A stretch of 64,000 nucleotides of DNA, taken from assembly GCA_047967505.1 (NCBI GenBank), contig CM106538.1; one strand, given 5' to 3'. The notes under the pieces are model-generated. The model had not been told where the DNA came from. It was given only the letters and a program-made list of their open reading frames with translations, and did no database searches. Shown in pieces: positions 53,341 to 63,993 of the stretch. Numbering within the stretch: position 1 is the first letter of the stretch; every line of letters begins with the position of its first letter. This DNA is from Dipteris shenzhenensis (taxonomy: Eukaryota > Polypodiophyta > Polypodiopsida > Gleicheniales). The position numbers and the translations under genes are program-made.

Positions 53341-54000
53341 AAAAAGCTTCTGTAGAGGTGAGCCAAGGTCCTGAGTCTTTGAGTCCTTTATAATAGATAT
53401 TTTTTGTGGTTTTACAAAATTGTAATTGCTCTGAGTTCCGAGAGTGTTGTGAAAGAGAGTTTTGATAATCTATTATCCTTTTATGTGAAGGACCAAAAAT
53501 AGAAAGAAATAAGCATGGGAGAACTCCACATGGCAAAAGGTTGTGTGGGACACTTTTGTAATGAAAGTGTTAGTATAGTGCCGCCTGGAAGACAATGCTA
53601 ACACCCGCCTCCTACTATGTCTCAGCTGCCTCCTATTTTGCCCAACTACTATAAGGTTAGTGGAGCAACTGCCCAAGAATATTTTCGTCCACATCACAGA
53701 TCTCTGTTGACCTTCCTACGATAAGTGGATTGGATCCCAACGCCAAATTCTATGCCAGTACAACACCATCTCAAATCCTGGATTGGATGTGCCCAAAACT
53801 TAGTCGAATGGTGCGTGATTGGATCGATGGCATGGGAGAGGTCTCCAGATACCCCTCCAGTCTATATCAGTGGCATATACCCTTGGCGCATGTGTTGCGA
53901 ACGTGGTAGTGTGAAGCCAAGTGGCAATTACCAGGAGTGTCTCCTGGGGGCACTGACTCACTGCCAACGAGACGACTCAACCACAGACTACCCCACCAGT
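53340..54000. other. Non-coding, possible retroelement leader
   Basis: T-rich tract with 'gttagtatagtgccgcctgg' and 'aatgctaacaccc' near 53570-53610. An open plus frame at 53725-54114 has no family. Nothing firm. Confidence 0.3.
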
Positions 54001-54689
54001 CGCATGTTAGAAAATTACCCAACAGAGGGTACGCACAGCGAAAGACTTATAGTAATGCCCAGGAGCTCACACAGTGTGCGTGTGGGATGTGGAATCACAA
54101 ACTTCTTAACTTAATGTGCATAATATAGATGTGCAGACTCATATCAATGGACAATGAACCAACCAGATACAAAAACCACCAAAATATATATTTCCGTCCA
54201 AAACTATGGACACAATACAAGAGAGATGGATCCAAAGTCCCACCAATGGTGTGGTCCTCTGATCTAACCACAAGGTCCTTCTCCTATTTGCTGGCTATCT
54301 CTAGACTCGAGCCTACGTGCTCCACCTCGAGCTTTTGTAGACTTTCCGTCCAGTGTGTTCTTCTCCACCTTACTGCCTGTGAATCAGCCTAGGTGGGCAG
54401 CCCCTGCCAAGCGTTGTCTACAGCACACAAGTCCCTGTTCCACTGCTCCAACCTGCTTGTGAATGGCTGCTCGAGAAGGTATGATGATCACAACACCTTG
54501 CTGCCCTAGAAGACAGCCAAGGTCCCAGTCCTTAGGGAAGTCAGTCTGCAGCACTCCTTCAACTCTCCTTTACCTCCAAGATGAGGCCAAAGGGTTGCCT
54601 TCAAGCTGCTCCTGTCTGCTCCACTTTCTGGTAGATGTTGGATATAAAATGAGGCCACAAGCCTCTCCTTTTATAGGCCCTAAGGCCTG

Positions 54690-54790
54690 CTTGAACCAAC
54701 CGACCAGCCAGCCCTAAATGGGCCGACTGGCTGGTATGTAGCAGCCCTAACCAACTGACCAGTTGGTTGGCTGGTTGGCTGCCTATCCAG
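54690..54790. repeat. Palindromic ccaaccgacc/ggttggctgg cluster
   Basis: Contains the perfect inverted repeat ccaactgaccagttgg (54751-54766) and neighbouring 'gactggctgg'/'ccagccag' words that can pair. Confidence 0.7.
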
Positions 54791-55005
54791 CCCTATTCAG
54801 GGCCCTTTGCTGGCCCTTTGTTCCATGCAGGGTCCAGTCCCTTTGCTGCTGCTGTCCTGCCACCTGCCAGCCCTGCTTGCAGGCCATAGACCTGCCCATA
54901 TACTTTGCCAAGGACCCCGTCATGCAAGCGCCTCTGCCAGGCCCTTCTCCAGCGCTGTACAGTTCCGTACATTGCTGATGTCATCGTGCCTTTCCTAGGG
55001 TCCTG

Positions 55006-55707
55006 CTATAGTCCACTGAGTGCCTCATGCCAGGCCTGATCCAAGACACTGTGTCCCCGCCATCTTCCTGCACATGAGCTGCTCCTGATGCAGCCTTTCA
55101 TCCTTGGGATACCCCACCAACCATGAATGCTCCAGATCTGTCCCAAATCCACACATCGAGGTAATCTCTCTTTGGGCACATCTTGCCCTAGGTCTCCCTC
55201 CTCCACGCTCTCCTCATTTGGGGGCTTACAGATGGAGAGGTGACCTTTCCAACACCCCCTCTCACCGACACATCTCAGCCCAATGCCAACACGTCGATGA
55301 AGATGCTCCAGTAACTCCCTGGTTGTAGTCCTCTGGAACTTTTCAATGTCGAAATCTTTTCCTGGCTTTTCATCCAGTGGCTCCTGCTCCACCAGGTCCG
55401 GTTCCGCTTCCGCACACCATCCTGGTACACAGGTCCATCTTTGGTAGCACCTCCTGGTACCACCTCCTTCAGTCACGTTCCTGCCTCTGAACTCGAGCAA
55501 TCCAACCGTCACGATCTTCCAGTCGTCCCCCTCATAATGAGTGAACAACCTGGAGTCTTCCAGGCACCATGCTCGGAGGGTCTGTTTCAACCCGTCCTTC
55601 CTTTGGCAAGGTCTGCAACAAAAGTACATCTCCAGATAACCTAGACTGCGAACTTTAAACGCACCTGACTGAACCTGAGTTACCCTCCTCTTCTCACAAG
55701 GGCACAA
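55006..55707 (-). CDS. Unidentified 233-residue ORF
   Basis: A minus-strand open frame beginning MCPCEKRRVTQVQSGAFKVR, Cys/Trp/Arg-rich (ALCRPC-, WKIVTVGLLEFRGRNVTEGG). It lies inside the block bounded by the 38 bp repeats and downstream of the PBS-like site. No family is recognised. It could be an element-encoded ORF or a chance frame in GC-richer DNA. Confidence 0.35.
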   Translation of the reverse strand: MCPCEKRRVTQVQSGAFKVRSLGYLEMYFCCRPCQRKDGLKQTLRAWCLEDSRLFTHYEGDDWKIVTVGLLEFRGRNVTEGGGTRRCYQRWTCVPGWCAEAEPDLVEQEPLDEKPGKDFDIEKFQRTTTRELLEHLHRRVGIGLRCVGERGCWKGHLSICKPPNEESVEEGDLGQDVPKERLPRCVDLGQIWSIHGWWGIPRMKGCIRSSSCAGRWRGHSVLDQAWHEALSGL

Positions 55708-55854
55708 TCCTCCAGTCGTGGAAGTCGATTCCCAAGAGCTTCTGAATCAGGGTCGTCCTTCAGCAAGGTCCCTGCCTTCAAGCTCCCACACCAGTGAGTA
55801 CTTGGGCTCTCATACCATGTTAGAAAATTACCCAACAGAGGGTACGCACAGCGT

Positions 55855-56121
55855 GCGAACACGAAGATTTTGTACAACATGTATGGGTACCCCCTTGGGT
55901 GAATTAATCAGGGCACATGAGATAGCCAGCTTCTCACTGTGCCAACATAACTCAAATTCCTTTAAATTATCAGATATGTCCTGCGCGACAGCCAATACAC
56001 ATCTGGTACATATCCTTCTTCCCTTATTTTGAAAGAAAGATCTTCTAGCTTTGCATGTATATACTTGTGTAGGGAATGTCCTGTATACCCTCCAAAATTG
56101 AATGCGCAATTCCGCCCAAAA
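55855..56121 (-). pseudogene. Decayed DYW domain of PPR locus C, cut off by an insertion
   Basis: After the PPR stop the minus strand reads AKLEDLSFKIREEGYVPDVY, then in another frame DISDNLKEFELCWHSEKLAI, SCALINSPKGVPIHVVQNLR. The HSE motif is intact. Homology ends at NLRV, where the 38 bp repeat/LTR-like end begins (55853). The CxxCH and terminal DYW parts are therefore missing from the locus. Confidence 0.85.
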
Positions 56122-58458
56122 TCAGTCCAACTCTGTCAGCATTAACTCAACCTGCTTAGCTTCCTCCTGCATGTGAGCATCTGCATAGATGTTAGACATC
56201 AAGACATAAGCTGCAGCATCCTTTTTATCCAATTCCACTGCATGTTCGAAGGCCCACCTTCCAAGCTCCACATTCCCCCACTTCCAACAAGCACCCAACA
56301 TAGTATGCCACAAGACAGGATTAGAATTGAATGGCATCTTCTTTATCATCACTACGGCCTTGTCTAATTGGCCTGCACGGCCAAGGAGATCAACTATGCA
56401 ATTCAGGTGCTCAATAGTTGGAGTGATGCCATACTCTTTGCTCATGGCCTCAAAGTAGGTCTGGCCTTTCTCCACTAGACCTGTGTGATTGCATACAGTA
56501 AGAATACTTAGGAATGCGACCCCATCTGGTGTTATGTCTTCTGCTCTCATTCTGTCAAGCATAAGAAAAACCTTTTCACTTTCTCCTAGCTGGGCATACC
56601 CTGCGATAAGTGCAGTCCATGAGACTGCATTTTGAACTGCAAGTTTGTCGAACACTTCCTCTGCTTTTGCAAGCAAGCCACACTTTGCATACATATCAAC
56701 CAAGGTGTTACCAACAAAAGGGTCTCTTTCCAACAACCCCTTTCTAGCAATCTCAGCATGTATTTCTTGGCCCTTGTCTATGGCTCCTGTGCTGCCACAA
56801 GCTTTCAAGCTGCAAATAAATGTGACTGCATCAGGAGAGACGCCCTCCAATTGCATCTGTTCGAAACAGTTCAGTGCATCCTGGCCAAGGTCATGTTCAG
56901 CATATCCTGCAATAAGTGCATTCCAGGAGACTACATCTCGAACTGGAAGATTGTTGAACACTTCCTGTGCTTTGGCAAGCAAGCCACACTTGATATACAT
57001 ATCAACCAAGGTGTTACCAACAAAAGGATCGCTTTCGAACAACCCCTTTCTCGCAATCTCAGCATGTATTTCTTGGCCCTTGTCTATGTCTCCTATGCTG
57101 CCACAAGCTTTTAAGCTGCACATAAATGTGACTGCACTTGGAGAGACACCCTCCAATTGCATCTGTTTGAAGCAGTTCAGTGCGTCCTGACCAAGGTCAT
57201 GCTCAGCATATCCTGAGATAAGTGCATTCCACGAGGCTACATTTCGAACTGGAAGTTTGTGGAACACTTCCTGTGCTTTTGCAAGCAAGCCACACTTGGC
57301 ATACATATCAACCAAGGTGCTACCAACAAAAGGATCTCTTTCCAACAACCCCTTTCCTGCAATCTCAGCATGTATTTCTCGGCCCTTGTCTATGGCTCCT
57401 ATGCCACCACAAGCTTTCAAGCTGCAAATAAATGTGACCGCACTTGGAGAGACACCCTCCAATTGCATCTGTTCGAAACAGTTCAGTGCGTCCTGACCAA
57501 GGTCATGTTCAGCATACCCTGCAATAAGTGCATTCCAGGAGACTGCATCTCGAACTGGAAGTTTTTCAAACACTTCCTGTGCTTTTGCAAGCAAACCACA
57601 CTTGGCATACATATCAACCAAGGAGCTACCAACAAAAGGATTTATTTCCAACAACCCCTTTCCTGCAATCTCAGCATGTATTTCTTGGCCCTTGTCTATG
57701 GCTCTTATGCTGCCACAAGCTTTCAAGCTGCAAACAAATGTGACCGCACTTGGAGAGACTCCCTCCAATTGCATTTGTTCGAAGCAGTTTAGTGCATCCT
57801 GACCAAGGTGATGTTCAGCATACCCTGCGATAAGTGCATTCCAAGAGACTACATTTCGAACTGGAAGCTTGTCGAACACTTCCTGTGCTTTTGCAAGCAA
57901 GCCACACTTGGCATACATATCAACCAAGGTGCTACCAATAAAAGGATTTCGTTCCAACAACCCTGTTCTTGTAATCTCAGCATGTATTTCTCGTCCTCGT
58001 TCTGTATCTTTCAGCCGGGCACAAGCCTTGAGTAAGGCCACGAACGTATACCCACTAGGATGTACACAATCTTCCTGCATTTTCTGGTGCAGTACGAAGG
58101 CATGCTGTGACTCGCCACATTCAAGATAACCTGTAATGAGAGAAGTCCAGGAATACTCATTCCGATCAGCCAACCTATCAAAAGCCTGCTGGGCATCACA
58201 CATGCTTCCAACTCCCACCAACATTGGAACGACGTAGTTCCCGAGTGACTCATGAGCTTCCAGCCCACTTTTGCGCAGGTAATGATGCAACCGCAGGGCA
58301 TGCGCTGGATTTTTGTGTCTTCTGCACTTGCGCAAGATGCATGTCAAGTTTTCAACCGAAGGTGGATGGGGCATGCGTTCCAAAGAAGTGAGTGCCTCCT
58401 CTAAGCTAAGCTCTGGCAGTTGTACTATGGGGCTGTGCATGGCCTTTGCAGTCTCCAT
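56122..58458 (-). CDS. PLS-class PPR protein, locus C (DYW tail lost)
   Basis: 778 residues starting METAKAMHSP. RNA-binding PPR of the PLS class, expected organellar. Order: N-terminal L/S motifs (1-99), one diverged triplet NEYSWTSL (100-201), four near-identical 102-residue modules (202-609), a final P2-L2-S2-type block from NAVSWTALIAGYAQLG, and E motifs (LGACWKWGNVELG, NIYADAHMQEEAKQVEL). The frame ends at LMLTELD because the stretch between QVEL and the SWTDVGG block has lost about 26 bases, shifting the frame. An in-frame upstream PDF-like segment is separated by one stop, so the ancestral start was further upstream. Opposite orientation to loci A and B. Confidence 0.87.
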   Translation of the reverse strand: METAKAMHSPIVQLPELSLEEALTSLERMPHPPSVENLTCILRKCRRHKNPAHALRLHHYLRKSGLEAHESLGNYVVPMLVGVGSMCDAQQAFDRLADRNEYSWTSLITGYLECGESQHAFVLHQKMQEDCVHPSGYTFVALLKACARLKDTERGREIHAEITRTGLLERNPFIGSTLVDMYAKCGLLAKAQEVFDKLPVRNVVSWNALIAGYAEHHLGQDALNCFEQMQLEGVSPSAVTFVCSLKACGSIRAIDKGQEIHAEIAGKGLLEINPFVGSSLVDMYAKCGLLAKAQEVFEKLPVRDAVSWNALIAGYAEHDLGQDALNCFEQMQLEGVSPSAVTFICSLKACGGIGAIDKGREIHAEIAGKGLLERDPFVGSTLVDMYAKCGLLAKAQEVFHKLPVRNVASWNALISGYAEHDLGQDALNCFKQMQLEGVSPSAVTFMCSLKACGSIGDIDKGQEIHAEIARKGLFESDPFVGNTLVDMYIKCGLLAKAQEVFNNLPVRDVVSWNALIAGYAEHDLGQDALNCFEQMQLEGVSPDAVTFICSLKACGSTGAIDKGQEIHAEIARKGLLERDPFVGNTLVDMYAKCGLLAKAEEVFDKLAVQNAVSWTALIAGYAQLGESEKVFLMLDRMRAEDITPDGVAFLSILTVCNHTGLVEKGQTYFEAMSKEYGITPTIEHLNCIVDLLGRAGQLDKAVVMIKKMPFNSNPVLWHTMLGACWKWGNVELGRWAFEHAVELDKKDAAAYVLMSNIYADAHMQEEAKQVELMLTELD
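56632..57855 (-). repeat. Four tandem 306 bp PPR modules
   Basis: Exactly 4 x 306 bp. Units begin at 57855, 57549, 57243 and 56937 on the minus strand. They share the locus A/B consensus but carry SPS at the end of three of four P motifs. Confidence 0.92.
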
Positions 58459-58749
58459 TTTCTGGAGCGTGCCTTTAACCCAACTTGGATTGTACCAGCC
58501 GTCTATACATAGCGACTCCTGGGTGAGTTCCTGCTTGAAATCTGGGGTTCTGAAGACTCGTCAGAATTTAATTTCCCGTCGTACATGTACGCTGGTGTTT
58601 CGATTGTCAAACCAACCGGAGGGATCGCTGAAATACTCCTTCCATAAGCGGTCGGTACGTGATCTATCTGCTTTTCTTGTATAGTACAGGCTGACGTTTG
58701 AAGGCGGAGAAAGAACTAAAGCATTTGCCATTTGGAGAGGAGGGGACAA
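58459..58749 (-). pseudogene. PDF/OSB-like N-terminus of PPR locus C, split by one stop
   Basis: An open frame from 58749 reads KADRSRTDRLWKEYFSDPSG, WFDNRNTSVHVRREIKF, then a single TGA at 58561-58563. It continues in the same frame RTPDFKQELTQESLCIDGWY, NPSWVKGTLQK and METAKAMHSP of the PPR protein. The LW-xxF-xPxxWxDNR ... PDF-H/Q-T-E-LWI ... NPxWV pattern is the PDF motif of plant organellar ssDNA-binding proteins, also known at the N-terminus of some PPR proteins. Confidence 0.8.
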
Positions 58750-60060
58750 ATCGGTGCGGCCGCAGGCTGAATCTCAGGTTGGGGCAGGTAGCGAGTTTCC
58801 TTTTATTTTTTTTAAAAAACGAGGTTGGGGCAGGTAGCTTTTCCATTTTCGTGGAGCACTTATTACTAACTTGAAATTGAACTTGAATCTTAGGATTTTA
58901 TCAAAATTTTAAAAGAAAACAGAGAATGAGTAAAAATGAGGACCCAATCCTCCCTGCAAATGTTAGGGATGGTGATTTATTATTGACTAGGCCATATTAT
59001 TTGTGCGTTTTAGGAATTGAAGCCCAACAAATACATGAATAAGGTGATGCTCACAAGAGCTCATAACTGATCCTCATTGAAGTCTGTACAATATTGTCAT
59101 ATGGACTACAGTCATGTGAATAAAGGTGTCGATTTTGACGTTGCCTCTAGCTTGGATTCCCTTGGTCCCTTATGCATCAAAAAGAGAGAAAAGTTGTAAG
59201 AATTTAGATTGAAAACAAGCATTTTGAATGGACGAGCACTTGAAAATATTTGCATTATAATATATAATATATAATTATTACAACCACACATAATGGAGCC
59301 AAGGAGGCGGTGCGCAATTTTCTGCAAAGAGTTATAATCCGAGGGAACGGGCTCTTCCTTGGGTGTCGAGAATATTAACGTCGAGAATAATAGCTTCAAG
59401 AATAAGTCTCGTGAATGGATAAGATACTAGTATATTACTTGGATGTCAATAGTCATAATTGTATTTCTATATATTGGCCATAAAGCCCACATCTTTCTAG
59501 CGACTCCCTTGTTAACCTGCGCCCACAAATAAAGAACGAGCAAAGTAGATGAGGGTGTAAAATCGACAGAGGACTTACGCAATTTAGATTTAATCAATGC
59601 TTTAGCTATAAATTAGTAGGTGGATCATTGGATTGAAAGCCAAAACTTGAAGGAAACTTTTCAAGAAATTTAGTATGACACATCGAGGAAGCCATCCAGC
59701 ATTGTCAAGAGCATTTTTCCTTCCAATGATGATTCCCAAACTTTAAGGGCTTGAAGCAACTCTGCGTAAGCAATTCAAACTAATGCCAGTTTAGACAATC
59801 ACCTAACTTATCCTATGCAAAATGGATGAGCTGCTTTCGATGGGAAACCTGAAACTGATTCCAGAGGTTGACCTATTATCACTCTACGTTCTCGCTACGA
59901 TTTAACTCTGGGAAGAGTTTGCAGATCTTACCATGAATCCTTCAAGGTTGATCGTGGAGTGGATATTTGTTTTACGTTCCTTTCGTAAACTAACTTGGAC
60001 AATTGTGGCACATAGTGCCTTGAAAATCAGCGTGAAAGTTTTGCAAATTAGTTATTGGTT
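58750..60060. other. AT-rich spacer, no gene seen
   Basis: No coding frame with family features. A small AT-rich 'ataatatataatatataatt' run lies near 59252-59275, with 'cgagaata' repeats near 59367-59395. The 5' side may contain the locus C promoter. Confidence 0.45.
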
Positions 60061-60079
60061 GATTGATATTCTCGGGTCA

Positions 60080-62050
60080 TCATACCTTCATAGCTCTCCC
60101 CCATAATGTAAAAGTTTGTGTATATAACTTAGATGGTGATGACGCTTTCTTGGTATCTGTCAGATTGGGAGTACAAGGCCTCTCCACGAGGCAAGAATAG
60201 AAAAGCGGGTGGCATCCTGCTCTTTTGGCTATCTTTGGTGCAAGTTGAGGGGACAATATTAACAGGAGGAGTTGGCAAGGCTCTTTAATGTTGACTTTGG
60301 CCAAGGTGAAAGCCGAGTGGGGGTAGGTGCCATGCATTCTCTCCCACAATCCTTCTAAGAAGATCTAAAAGGCTTGTCGATCGACTCAGTGTGCGATGCC
60401 AATTTGCCATAATGCAAGCATAATGCAGGCATTCCTTGGCCAATCGCTCATGCTATTCAAGTGGAGAGGAAGCATGCAGCATGCTTTGTGCTCTGCCTAA
60501 AAGGCTACAACCAAGGGCTTTCTGAGAGAGCTCCCACACCGTTCTAACTCTAGCCACATACACGAAAACCTTTCCGAGCAGACGATCTCTAGCCTTGTTC
60601 CCGAGCTCTGTTGCCTTCTCGCAGTATATCGTTGCTATGTCGCCTTCTCATAGTATATAACTGCCATGCATATTCTTGTACCATATGGTTGTGGTAGAAC
60701 ATGGCCATCTTCAGCAAATTAGAGCGCACTGCGAGTCCAACCCGTGACCTCCAGTAAGGCGCTTGCAAAGTGACGCAGCTTAGTGTGCTTTTTATCGATC
60801 TCTTGACCTATGTTATCGCTTGCAAAGTGACGAAGCTTGGTGTGCTTTTTATCGATCTCTTGACCTATGTTCAATATTCCAACGTAAGTGTTCCAACTGA
60901 GCGTATCCTCAGTGTAGGCATCGCCATCCCAACCACACCCTCCCTTGCTCATTTCAGCAAGCTGAAGCAATTCTTCCAGCTTTTCGTTGGCCTATCGAAC
61001 CATGGAGGCCCCAGCTTCCAAGGCCTACCCGGAGTGTGAGTGCATGCCACTGCAATCCGTGCGATCAATTCAAAGTCGAATTAAAGTCACTTTCCAATAT
61101 GTGGAGCTCTGGCTTGCAGATCGTGCCATCCTGCCTCGTTGGGCGGCAGCATCCATAGAAATTAGTGCCGATTCATGGATGGCACATCGTTGGCAAGGTG
61201 CAGCTCCTCATGCACCAATGCATCCTTGAGCTAAGGCGTGTGATCGGCCATTCTGAGGCCCTTGCACAATGCGAGAACACGCTCGAGCACCAGGTTGGGC
61301 CTGACTGTGAGTTGGGATGCAGGAGCTGCCCAGTTTGTGGCTGTGCACGACCTCAGGGATACATCAGCCATTGCCAGTTACTGGGTAGCTCAAATCTACG
61401 AATTGGAGGTTCTGTCAGACTGCATCTAGGATGATACGAGCAACGTGACTCCCTTTGTGATGCTAGCCAGAGAGCCCATCATCCCCAGAAGAGATCGCGC
61501 TTTCAAAGCCAGCATCATCTTCACCCGGCGTCTTGTTCAAGGTTCTCTTTGCATTCACCTTCCGCAACATTAATCTCACAAAGATCGAGAGCCGACCACA
61601 GAGGAAACTACCCCTGCCAGTGGTAGACGGCAACAGCAACAGTAGCACATCTAGACACTTCGATACCTCTTGTTACATTGGCTTTGAAGCTTCCACGGTT
61701 GATCGCAAGGCACAAAATGCATTAAGCGTCTTTCAAAGCAACAACTTTATCTCCCTCGCATTCATCCACCTCGGTCCTCGAGCTTCAAGATCAAAGCAGC
61801 CAGCACAGTCTATGCGTCCACAAGACGGTGTCTTGTCCTAGGGATTGACTTGGGAAGGGCAAGAGGATGAAAGTCATTGGGTGCAGTTCTTGCGTAACAG
61901 CCCCGCCGAGGCAACAGATCACATACCTTCCCCACTAAGTCCCAATCTTTGGGGCAAGGGCTCCAACTGTGTTCCTCTGCGTTAAAGTTGTTTACAAGTG
62001 CACCTCCCTCAGCCGCACAGGTTGTTGTTTGTGTTGATATTGGCACCTCC
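60080..62050. other. Unassigned GC-richer region
   Basis: Short frames on both strands, for example minus 60719-60970 (EDTLSWNTYVGILNIGQEID), plus 60987-61229 ([20 protein letters not shown]) and plus 61165-61434 (RVIGHSEALAQCENTLEHQV). They look partly protein-like, but no family is recognised. Probably a decayed element or gene fragment. Confidence 0.35.
60760..60873. repeat. 57 bp tandem duplication
   Basis: Two near-identical 57 bp units (cgcttgcaaagtgacg-agctt ... cttgacctatgtt). On the minus strand they stay in frame and duplicate the 19-residue NIGQEIDKKHTKLRHFASD segment. Confidence 0.93.
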
Positions 62051-62795
62051 TTCTAGCTCGAGCCACCAGAGTCATTAAACCTGTGCGTAAAAGCAAATGG
62101 CATTGTAACCGCTTTTTAGGAAATTCTCTACAATCAATTCAAGATGAACGGTTGATAGTGGTACACATGGCTGAAGGAGGGCTCAGAAAACCCAAACTTC
62201 CCTCTACACTCACTCACCCATGATCCTATCTAAGGGTACATGGCCCTCGATTGATAATCGTAGGTTTCATAGATGTGGTTAAGTCATGTACAACATACAC
62301 ATGCACCCATCTACAAGCTAAGACGTTATGCCCGCCCTCCAAGATTTGAACCCATGAGTTGAGAATGGAAGCCCAATGCTCAAACTTGGAGGCAACAGAG
62401 AAGCTTTTTTAAAACTAAAAGTCCTCCTTTAAGGTACTGAATGAGTTTTTTTTTAAGGGTTGGTCACCCGCAAAAAAGACCTTGATTATAAAAAAGGGGG
62501 ATATTAAATGTCAAAAAGCTCGGCTAGGCAAAAAACAAAAAACCTTGACTAATTCTGCATATCGACTTTCTTGCCAAATCTCCTTGCTTGCCTTCATAGG
62601 CCAAGCTTACATCACATAGCAAAGTTATGAGTAGCTCTTGACTACATCAGTTGTGTTAATGGAAGACAGCCAAGACATGCTAATTGCTCTCACATTCTAG
62701 TCCAAGAGCTTTATTTTTTAACCAATATAGACAATGTGTTCTCGATCCCTATTATGTGAAACCTTGCTTTTAATTTGTTACAACAAATTGCCCAA
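62050..62795. other. No gene seen
   Basis: AT-rich sequence with t-rich and a-rich runs. No recognised feature. Confidence 0.4.
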
Positions 62796-62799
62796 CAAC

Positions 62800-63840
62800 T
62801 CACAAAACTCATATTCTAATGCACACAATTTTTTAAGATGGTGCAAAAAGGCATGATATTCATATAAATCATGCCTTGTCATTTGAATTGATATGTAACA
62901 TTATGCCATTTGTATTTAACAATCAAAAGATGCATGGATGTTAAAAACTCATCTTTTGGTCCAAACTCCAAAACAAGCAAATTTTGATAACTTGCAAAGA
63001 TACAAGGATGTGAAAACAGGGAGCACGTTAACGTGGTCCCTATTTTGGCCCGAAAGATGGCATTTTCACATCCTTATATCTTTTGATTTACAACTCCAAA
63101 TGGGGTCATGTTACATATGAAATCAAACGATAAGGCGTGATTAGGGATGTGAAGACAGGGAGCACGTTAATGTGGTCCTTGTTTTGGCCCAAAAGATAGC
63201 ATTTTCACATCCTTATATCTTTTGATTTACAAGTCCAAATGGTGTCATGTTACATATGAAATCAAATGGCAAGGCGTGATTTGGTTGATTATCATACCTA
63301 TTTGCACCATCTAGTAAGATTTCATGCACCAAAATATAAATTTGTGGTTAATTTGTTGCATTGGTTGGATTAGTGGAATGTAAGAGTGAATCATTGGGGA
63401 GGGAGTTTTTGAAGTAACAAAGAAACATAGGTTTTGTTCCAAGAGTGAATAGAGTTTAAAAAGCTAAGCATTTACATATGCATGGAATCTTAGCTAATCC
63501 ATTCAAGGAGTGCTTGGAAACACCCCACTTGTGTGGAAGGTTACATTGATGATCTCAATTACTATGGTGGAAAAGAGAACTTGATTGTAGTAGGGTTTGT
63601 CTTTGATACTAATGATGATTTAGCAATGAAACATACCACCTCTCTTATGGGTGGGTGATGTGAAATTAGTGTTAGTGGCTTTAAATATTTAACCTTGTAG
63701 CAGTAAGAAAACGTATGGAATTTTGAATAAATTATATTTTCTTACTACTCAAATGGGGGACTTATTAATCTTTTATTGTTTTGTATTGCTCGCTTTTGTT
63801 GGCTCGCTCGCCTTTTGTTGGCCGCATTTTGGTAATCCTC
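62800..63840. mobile_element. Second copy of the TIR transposon, left end missing or diverged
   Basis: Opposite orientation to 30781-31830. Shared blocks are 'gatggtgcaaaaaggcatgatattcat', the acgttaac-centred hairpin region and the FVFDTN coding-like segment. The right end gcattttggtaatcctc (to 63840) is the reverse of the first copy's gaggattaccaaaa. No matching left TIR was found. The hairpin unit is duplicated (139 bp period, 63021 and 63160). Confidence 0.82.
63021..63290. repeat. 139 bp tandem duplication inside the TIR element
   Basis: 'gagcacgttaa-gtggtcc-t ... catgttacatatgaaatcaaa-g-caaggcgtgatt' occurs twice. Each unit includes one half of the ancestral hairpin. Confidence 0.88.
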
Positions 63841-63870
63841 ATGTGATTGCATGGTGATGTGGTGGGTCAC

Positions 63871-63993
63871 TTCAACTTGAAGAGATCTATCACACAAGGA
63901 TACCCCTTAACACCTCTACTTTTTGCTCTAGTAAGTGAAACTCTTCTGAATGCAATTCGAAGAAAGATTGTTGTTGGTTCAATTGAGGGCTTA
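63871..63993 (+). pseudogene. LINE reverse transcriptase fragment at the window edge
   Basis: Reads FNLKRSITQGYPLTPLLFAL, VSETLLNAIRRKI and VGSIEGL, the non-LTR RT motif RQGCPLSPLLF with following helix. It continues to the window end, so the extent is unknown. It begins 30 bp after the TIR transposon end. Confidence 0.8.

Larger units (their letters stand above)
54003..55853 (-). mobile_element. Putative retroelement block bounded by 38 bp direct repeats
   Basis: The 38 bp sequence catgttagaaaattacccaa...cgcacagcg occurs at 54003-54040 and 55816-55853. On the minus strand each copy ends ttttctaaca. At 55805-55817 the minus strand continues tggtatgagagccc, one mismatch from the tRNA-iMet primer site tggtatcagagc used by many plant LTR elements. 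This reads as an LTR 3' end followed by a PBS. Full LTRs are not visible. Confidence 0.55.

Noticed and set aside
55104-55644. Plus-strand frames over the 54-55.8 kb block
   Set aside because: Overlap the longer minus-strand frame and show no family.
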